From the NCBI RefSeq assembly GCF_007565055.1, contig NC_044568.1, positions 39,025,156 to 39,089,155 on the forward strand: 64,000 nucleotides of DNA, given 5' to 3'. Positions 56,724 through 64,000 of the stretch are shown here, in pieces. The first letter of the stretch is position 1. The number at the start of each line of letters is the position of its first letter. The stretch is from Rhinopithecus roxellana (lineage: Eukaryota > Chordata > Mammalia > Primates > Cercopithecidae). A model generated the notes under the pieces. That model had not been told where the DNA came from. It worked only from the letters and a program-made list of their open reading frames with translations, and did no database searches. The position numbers and the translations under genes are program-made.

Positions 56724-56736
56724 TGTATATATATAT
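56679..56736. repeat. (GT)n microsatellite with a TA end
   Basis: GT units from 56679, interrupted by one A, passing into TATATATATATA. It lies at the edge of the LTR-like element. Confidence 0.95.
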
Positions 56737-56739
56737 GAG

Positions 56740-58020
56740 AAACCCTTAGACCAGAGTAAGAGGGACCTGGCGTCAGGTCCTATAGGGATGACTAACTCGT
56801 TCCAGTTTGGCTAGGACTTCACTGGTTTTAGCACTACCATTTCCACATTTGGGTAACCCTTTAGTTGTGGGCTAACCAAGACTCGCCCATCTTACCTGAA
56901 CTTTACAGTGTACCTCCAGCTGTACCTTTCCCAAAAGAATAAGGTATCTCTAGAGCCAAGGAGACAAGCCCATTTGAAGGTCCGTCCCCCTTCTGGATCT
57001 TGCTCCAGGTAACTGGATCACCTTAATTCTTTTCCCTAAAGGTCCCAAGCTTGCTTTGAGATCCTCTGTATGCCTTCTGCTCAAGTCTGCCCTTCTGAGG
57101 ACTAATGATATCATCAGTGTATGCACAGCTTCCCTGATGGACAGCAAAGGGGTAGCTGTTTGTGGGAGTCATGGACAGTACTTGGGAATGCAGGTTTGGG
57201 TTCCATACACATCCATGTGAGCTCTTTGTGGTGTAGGATGAAGCAACAGCACAGAATTGGGGTGGGAAAGAGGCCAGGTAATGGTCTGGAACCTGGGAAC
57301 TGACACTTCCCACACCACCATGTACCAAAACAGATTTCCAAGGGGACTAAAAGTCTTTAATTCCTACTTAGCCTCCTAAGTCATTATAAAGGTGTAACTT
57401 TCATAAGTCACAGCACATATATGTATTTAACTGTTTAGTAGTTTACTTTATACCTCTTATATAAACATATAGTACATGGCCTGCTGTTTGTACTATTGCC
57501 TAGGGCTCCCTAAGGGTTAATTATTTGTGTAAGGAATTGAAAAATGGAAGAAAATGGTCAAGATTAACAACCAAAAAAAAAAAAAAAAACCATAAAAGTC
57601 ATACTAATACACAATAATTACTAAATGTTTTAGTAATAATTTGCTGTGCCTTCCAGGTTGACCTTCACGACTGAAGAAGTTACTTTCACAGCTGCATAGA
57701 GTGGGCCTCTCTAGATATTTATTTCTGCTTAAGAAAGCTGCCTCACTGAAAAGAAAGACCTTCACCCTAATTCAGGACCATTCAGAAGGGTCTTCTGAGC
57801 TCCAGGGTTCTCGGAGGGGTGGGCAGAAGCCTTGCTGCGACCGCTTCTCATCCTAACTTCTCACTCTGCCCAACCTTATTTCTTTGCTTTTGTTATAGAT
57901 GAGGATCCCAAGATCACTTTTCAATAATCTTCTTTCATGTTAATATCTGTCTCAGACTCCTGTAAACCTTACCAACCTCAATGCTTATAATTAGTCGGGC
58001 TCTGCCCAGGTATTATTTAT
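56740..58020. other. No recognised feature
   Basis: Unique-looking DNA. Four overlapping open frames at 56950-57341 on both strands cover the same GC-richer stretch and show no recognised domain. An A run of 18 lies at 57573-57590. Confidence 0.4.
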
Positions 58021-58024
58021 AAAT

Positions 58025-58165
58025 TGTTTTAATTGTCACAGCAATTTGATGCAATGGTGCTCTTATTAATAAACATCCATTTTAGAGATGAGAAACCTAA
58101 AAGTTACTCAGGTCATATGGTTGAGTAACTAAGGATCACCCAGTTAGTAAAGGAAAAGGAACTTC
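58025..58165 (+). mobile_element. MIR SINE fragment
   Basis: AACATCCATTTTAGAGATGAG, AACCTAAAAGTTACTCAGG and ATCACCCAGTTAGTAAAGG follow the 3' half of MIR. Confidence 0.65.
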
Positions 58166-58169
58166 TAGT

Positions 58170-59110
58170 ATTAGCTTTTGGACCTGTAGTTACAGTAGGT
58201 ACTCTTTAGAATTTGAACTGACATCTGTATTTGGTTTTTATTTATTTATCTCTATTTATTCCAATCAATTGTGGGAGATGATTAATCTGGATCCTTCAGT
58301 GTTGTAGATTGAATGGATCTATCTATTCAATTAAAATAAATTGAATGGAACTATTTATTCTATCTATTGAAATGACAGCTATCGAACCTTTTTCAAGCTT
58401 TTTCACATTTACAACAGAAAAAAAAAGCAGGACAAAATGTTGGTGCATCCAGAAGAAAGACGAAATGATGAGACATGGTAAGAAAACATTTCTATATTAA
58501 GTCAGGTCCTGTGTTAAATCCTATAATGCAAGCGAGTGCTTGGCACCCACAAGCTGGCAGTTAGGGAAAATGTTGGCAGTAAGAGCACTGGCCCTATAAT
58601 ACCATGATTTATGAATTCACACAGGCTGCAGAACCATTTTCATTCCTAAAATGAACTATCTTTTGAGTTTTAGGTTCCTAAAGATCTTTTTATCTGATAA
58701 TTTTTATCTGATAATCCCTCAAGGAGGAATGGAAAGAATGTTATGGTGATAATTTATGGAGGCTTCTGATAGGAGGTGATATTTGAAATGTGTCTCTATG
58801 AATGAGTAGAGGTGAGTGAACTTTTTCAACAGCTCCTGTGCACATCACAGTCTCTTACTCTTACCTCTGAGTCATAGCTTGAGATATTCCCTCTGTTTGG
58901 AAGCATCCTTGATTCCATCCTGATAATTCCACCCCTTTCTGGAAAAGAGTGATGTTAAGGTAATTATTGAAGGCTGTCTTCCTTGATAACTCTCTCCACG
59001 GCCTCTTTGTTAGATGAATTGTCTTACCTTTGTATATAGCCTGTCCTGCTGCTCTTACACAAATCATTAGAATATAAGTGTTAAATGCTGTTTCCCCTAC
59101 TTCACTCTCA
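58170..59110. other. No recognised feature
   Basis: Unique-looking DNA. The minus-strand frame at 58861-59145 (94 codons) ends next to a donor-like AGAG|GTAAGA on that strand, but I see no matching acceptor or known domain. It overlaps a MIR at its start. Confidence 0.35.
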
Positions 59111-59117
59111 ATTTGGT

Positions 59118-59165
59118 GGACTTCTTTGAGCCTCAATTTTTTCATCTGTAAAATGGAAATACACT
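59118..59165 (+). mobile_element. Short MIR core
   Basis: GAGCCTCAATTTTTTCATCT followed by GTAAAATGGAAA is the MIR core. Confidence 0.6.
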
Positions 59166-59237
59166 CTTAGCCTAACTGGTAACTGTTAATTTTTAAAATC
59201 ATCTTCTGTAAACTCCTGGTCACAGGATATTATTCTG

Positions 59238-59239
<2 letters not shown>

Positions 59240-59278
<39 letters not shown>

Positions 59279-59522
59279 AGACGGAGTCTCGCTCCGTCGC
59301 CCAGGCTGGAGTGCAGTGGCCGGATCTCAGCTCACTGCAAGCTCCGCCTCCCGGGTCCACGCCATTCTCCTGCCTCAGCCTCCCGAGTAGCTGGGACTAC
59401 AGGCGCCCGCCATCTCGCCCGGCTAATTTTTTGTATTTTTTAAGTGGAGACGGGGTTTCACTGTGTTAGCCAGGATGGTCTCGACCTCCTGACCTTGTGA
59501 TCCGCCCGCCTCGGCCTCCCAA
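59240..59522 (-). mobile_element. Very young AluYR, 5'-truncated, 38-base tail
   Basis: 38 consecutive T (59240-59277) form the tail, then GAGACGGAGTCTCGCTCCGT. It carries GTGCAGTGGCCGGATCTCAG and CATCTCGCCCGGCTAATTTT, AluYR-type variants, with many intact CpGs. It stops at CCTCCCA, about 40 bases short of the Alu head. TATTCTGAA flanks it at 59231-59239 and 59523-59531. Confidence 0.96.
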
Positions 59523-61600
59523 TATTCTGAAATTTTTACTCCTTTCTTTCTGCATGTAATTCAAAACACTTCTTAATAGAAACATACAGGATGGGCTGGG
59601 GAGAAGAGTTCATTTTTCATCTAATCTGTTCTCCAGTTTCACCTGGAATATGGCGAATAACTGACTCAGTATTGACACATGCCTCAATCATGTACTTGTT
59701 TCTCTATAGACAAAAGGGCAGCCTGAGGAATACCTGTTAACAACAGCCTTTTGCTGGCTATTGTTTTTGCCGGCTAAATAAAGGTATAGCCTAATGCTCT
59801 TTCAGATAAGGGAAGTCTGAGTTCTTAGTTCCATAAGTAAGGACCTGACAATAAAAAAGAGAAAGAGAGAGAGACAGACAGTGAGAAATACAGTAAACAA
59901 TAATGTATTATAGATCTCAAAACAACAAAGAGAATAAGTTTTAAATGTCTCAACTTAATAAAATGATAGGTAAGCAAGGTGATAGGTAAATTAGCTTGAT
60001 TTAATCATGCTACATTGTATACATATGTGAAAACATCACATCATAACCCAGAAACATATATAATTATGCTTTGTTAATCAAAAATTATATTAATACTTTA
60101 AGTGAGAACTACAGATTCATCCAACTAGGTTCTTCTTATCCAAGAAAGAAGGCTGGGCAGGCTGCTCCAACCACTTAGCTCCTGCTTACTTTCTGAACAC
60201 TCCTCACTGGTTCAAGATGTGCCTCTGAGTATTCATTAGAATCTAATGCTTGTCCCAAACTTAGTGGCCTTGCAGAGAGGATGTACTCTGCAGTTTGACG
60301 CAGTTATGAGCATAATGGAAAACAATAGCTTCAGATACCGGGGAAAATGATATCCCATTCAGCAAAAGTCCTCTGTCATCAGCTTTGTGATTGGAAATAA
60401 GGTAGGGAGCAGTTTCCCAAATACAGTATATTGCTGAACAGATGTATAAGAATCAAAGGGAAAATGGTTGCCAGGGAGACAAGACACTCATGCCAACTCT
60501 GTCGAAGACTAATCGTAAAATGTCTCCAGGGGGCATTGTATAGCCACAAGCACAGACAGGAACAGAGCCAAGCCAGGGATCCAGATGCTGCCCTTGGAAC
60601 TGGGCGCCCATTTCAGGGACTGGCATCTGCCTTCTGCCAAACAGAATGTGCGTGGCTGCATCTGCTCACTGCAAAAGTTAACACACACTAACAGCAGAGG
60701 AGAGGTTGCCGTAAACTAATGATTCGGCACTGTGCAGAGGAAGGTATTACATATTAGACATACCGTCTGTTAACCCTGAGTTCATTTCTGCATTGCTCTT
60801 TCACAAGGCACAACTCACCCATAGCCCGTCTCTCAGTAATTTCCATCCTGTTCGTCTGAGAGCAATCTTGTTTACAAATAACACCTGAATTATTTACCAC
60901 GTACCTGAGTACATTTGACACCAAAAGAGAAAAAAATTGGATGGATTAGTTTTTTCAACTAATCCAATAAAATACAGCTTTTACTTTACAGCTCTTAAAA
61001 CAAACAAACAAAAAAGACGTGATATACATTTGTGTCTGAGACTCTGCTATTAAATAACTACCTCTGATAAGAAGGGTGGGTGACAACAAGGGATTTTCAA
61101 AATGTTTGTGTTCATTTTCCTCTACTCTCACTTGCAATGATGAGATCTTTGAACTGTAAATTATGGTATTTCAACATCTGAGGAACTTTCTTATGACCAG
61201 AGAAAAGTACAATGATTCATAATTTAAACATACACTATATCTGATTCTGTATATATGACTAGCCTTTTATGGTTTACAAGACTTTTTCACTTATTTTGTA
61301 AGCCATTCTTAACCTCTCTAGCAGTTAGTTGAAAGAGGTACTACTAATCTTAAAAAAAAAAAAACAAATCTTGAGGACACTGAAGTCCAGAAAGGTTTAA
61401 AGGTGTCTTCAAAGTCAAAGAAGTAAAACAGAAAGAGATGAGACCACTCTATGTATATTGTCAATTGCAAATTCTGTGTTCTTTGCATTAAAAATGATTC
61501 TATGCTTGGTTATCAAGAAACAAGGATCAAAACTTATTTTTTACTCCACATATGAATGGCAAGATTTTACTTAGTTCTATTGAATTACAACCTTCCTACT
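59523..61600. other. Mostly unique DNA
   Basis: No firm element except a possible MIR remnant at 61262-61440 (interrupted by an A run at 61351-61363). Open frames at 60431-60691 (+) and 60955-61137 (-) are not recognised. Confidence 0.4.
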
Positions 61601-62145
61601 TGTATTAGTTCTCTGCTGCTACTTAGCAAATTACTACAAACTTAGCCATTTAAAATGACTCCAGGAGTCTGGGCACAGCATGGTTGAACTGTTTCTTATT
61701 ATCTATCTAGAGTTTCTCAGTTGTTCTGAAGACATTCATGTATCAACAAGGCTGCATTCTCTTCTGGAGGTTCTGGGGATAAACTCCCTTCCAAGCTCAC
61801 TCAAGTTTTTGGCAGGATCCAGTTCCTCACAAGACCCCATTTCCTTACCGGCTGTCATCTGGAGGCCACCCTCATCTCTTTGAGGCTGACACACTGCGTC
61901 TCACACGCATGCTCCATGTTCAAAGCCACAACAGCATGTCAAACCCCTCTCATCTTTTGAATTTCTTTACCTCCTTTCTGCTTCCCTATCCTGCTTTTTA
62001 AAGCTCTCATGTGATTAGAGCAGGCACACCTGGATAACCTCTGCATCTTAAGGTCAATTAAAACTGACTTGGAACTTTAATTATAACTGCAAACTTCCCT
62101 TCCAGCAGTACCTAGATTGATCTTTGATATAAATAACCAGGGTCT
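61601..62145 (-). mobile_element. MaLR/ERVL-type LTR, minus strand
   Basis: TGTATTAGTTCTCTGCTGCT, GGAGTCTGGGCACAGCATGG, TTACCGGCTGTCATCTGGAG, TCATGTGATTAGAGCAGGC and CAGCAGTACCTAGATTGATC follow a MaLR/ERVL-type LTR in reverse complement. The 3' border is unclear and no internal region is seen. The open frame at 61680-61883 is LTR text. Confidence 0.6.
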
Positions 62146-62189
62146 AAGAATCTTAGAGCAAGAAGGGCATCGTTAGGATTCTGCCCAAC

Positions 62190-62335
62190 ACACCACTCAA
62201 AATGTGGTCCTTGGGCTGGCAGCATCAGCATCACATGGAAGCTTGTTAGAAATGCAGAATTTCAGGCCTCACCCCAGATGTCCTGAAACAGCAATTTATC
62301 AAGATCATCAAGAGATCCATATGCATATTAATAAG
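62190..62335 (+). mobile_element. MER5-like hAT-Charlie fossil
   Basis: AGCATCAGCATCACATGGAA, GCTTGTTAGAAATGCAGAAT and CAGGCCTCACCCCAGA are typical of MER5A-class sequence. The end is lost. Confidence 0.7.
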
Positions 62336-62339
62336 AAGC

Positions 62340-64000
62340 ACTTGCTTCTGAAAATGTGGGGGTTTTTTTCTTTTTTTTTTTTTGGCAGTAGACATTGGGT
62401 TGACAGAAACAAGAAGCAAACCATTCAATTCTTTTATTCCATCTTGTGTTTCTTCCCTCCCTTTCTGACATGGAGAAAGGGGTCAGATAAGGCCAAAGGC
62501 AACTTTCTCATTCATGGCCTGAAAGTGTAAGCAGAGCTGCACCCTGCCGAGCAGTGGAAGGAAAAGAGATTTTTCAGAGCATTTGCAATGAAGTTTTCAA
62601 TGGTTTATTACTTCTTAGCCTTCAGCATTCGTAGTGGCACTCTTTGCTGCTGAGAGTGGACAATCTTGAGAATATTATGAAATCTTTTCATGTTTGTTTA
62701 TGGTGCATGGCTGAAAAGTTTAAAACTTTAAATGAAAATAGATCCCTTTGCAGTACTGGGATAATAGTTAGAGGACAAAAATCAATTTTATTTTAGATGG
62801 AGGGAATTATGTACCATCCAATTGTTATGATATGCTGCATTATTTAGAATGTATCTCACAGGGGCTAGCTTTCCATGAGTGCATATTGATTTCATGTCCA
62901 TTTAGCTGTAGAATGAGATGTGACTATAAGGAAATCTAAGTGATATTGGTTAAGGATTTTAAACATATGCTCAGCTTCCGAGAGCTAATCAACCTTACCA
63001 GGAGAATGCTGAAAAACCTGGATGTGCCTCCACTTGGTGCCAGCATGCTCACGATGTGGCAACTCCTCTATCCTGGTTATAAAGTGGCAACTCTTTAATC
63101 GTGGGTATAAGGCAGGATAATGTAAGATGGATATAATGAAAGAATCATGAGATCAAAGTTCTAATTAAATTTTGTAGCTAATGATAAAATGAATAGCTGA
63201 TGAGAAAAAAAGGGAGCAACTAGATCAGAAAGTATTTGAGTTTATGGTGTGACTGTGTATATACTGACGACAGAAGTGTGGGTGAAGTGAGGGGGCAGAG
63301 GATTGAATGCAGAAAGAAGCCACAGGACCCTTTTAACAGGTTACAGCCAGAAAGATCTAGCATTCATTTTGAAAAAGTGACATGTCTCACATAGTATATA
63401 TGCTATGAAATGTTGTATAATGTATTATATTAATAACTGCACCATTATTTCTTATATATGTTAGATATGCTAGGATTTTTTTCACGTATTATACGAAGCT
63501 TAGTAGAAATTTCTTCTTTGATTTCTGATTTTCTCCCTTACGGTAATGTGTTCCAAACTGAAATGGGAATGCCCCCCGAATACACATAACACTAATAACA
63601 ATAAGCTAAAATTATTACATTTTAAAAAATGTATTGCATGCCACTTCCCTGCCAGAAGCCATGCCAGGTGTTATGGATACAAAAATGAATAAGCTTTTTT
63701 TAGTAGGAGCTTGTAGACAATTATAAGATAATTTGATACGAGTACTAAGAGGTACGTGGAAATTGCCATGTGACCACAGAAAATGAATGGTCAAATGTAG
63801 GAAACAAGGTGGCAGGACTGAGGAAGGCCTCACAGAGAACACTGTGATGTATATCAAAGAATAATGAAAGCTCATCTAACTTGGTACTCAATGACCAAGT
63901 CAAGTGAATATTAAAAAAAAAAAAAAAAAAGACACCAGAAACAAGTGTAGGTATTGGTATGTATAAGTTATAGCAATTCGACAGATTAGTGAGCAGATGA
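62340..64000. other. Mostly unique DNA with an ancient repeat remnant
   Basis: GCCATGCCAGGTGTTATGGA, CAAAAATGAATAAGC and GGCCTCACAGAGAAC at 63650-63840 recall an old dispersed repeat that I cannot assign. An A run of 18 lies at 63913-63930. No gene is supported. The sequence near 62590-62760 is free of repeats. Confidence 0.4.

Noticed and set aside
58861..59145. 94-codon minus-strand frame ending at a donor-like site
   Set aside because: No acceptor at the other end, and it starts in a MIR core.
1..64000. CRISPR arrays, operons, riboswitches or phage
   Set aside because: The repeat content is that of a primate nuclear genome; no spaced identical short repeats or bacterial-type gene clusters are present.

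Overview
This is non-microbial, repeat-rich primate DNA. It holds about 19 Alu copies, L1 and L2 fragments, MIRs, MaLR/ERVL solo LTRs, an Hsmar1 mariner, DNA-transposon fossils and many microsatellites. The youngest Alus (10096-10436, 22704-22897, 59240-59522, and the inner Alu at 31276) carry a right-arm variant, GATCCGGCCACTGC or its derivative, often with GGGCGAGGTGGCGGGCGCC. I associate these with the AluYR lineages of Old World monkeys, where human AluY usually reads GATCGCGCCACTGC. I therefore infer a cercopithecoid genome (macaque, baboon, guenon or similar). The species and chromosome cannot be named from sequence alone.

I see no convincing complete gene. Almost all open frames are chance frames or antisense readings of Alu, L1, LTR and microsatellite DNA. 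The clearest protein-coding ancestry is the dead Hsmar1 transposase (2963-4223). Three stretches look like isolated exons with canonical splice sites: 23493-23562 (open, hydrophobic), 43722-43790 (open, cysteine-containing) and 44603-44743 (stops in every frame). They are reported as weak candidates only. The window is best read as intergenic DNA or the inside of a large intron.

Layout. 1-9.6 kb: mostly unique DNA with one Alu, Hsmar1, an L2 tail, a split MIR, a MaLR LTR and a MER5-like fossil. 9.6-24.7 kb: dense in Alus, with an old L1M block (18.45-20.75 kb). 24.9-30.8 kb: a 6-kb Alu-free stretch. 30.8-49.7 kb: Alus, a 5'-truncated L1 with an internal deletion (33.67-34.82 kb), two solo LTRs and the other exon candidates. 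50.0-51.0 kb: about 0.9 kb of purine-rich repeats around an L1 3' end. 51-59.2 kb: Alu-free, with two notable inverted repeats, an 83-bp duplication, a Tigger-like fossil, a THE1-type solo LTR inside a MIR, and an LTR33-like element. 59.2-64 kb: a very young AluYR with a 38-base tail, a MaLR-type LTR and a MER5-like fossil.

The elements do not work together as a system; the window records successive insertions. Several age relations are explicit: Alu in L1M, Alu in MIR, LTR in MIR and Alu in Alu. The most unusual structures are the two inverted-copy hairpins (51926-51963 and 53805-53895), which look like template-switch mutations. I found no sign of a previously undescribed functional system.
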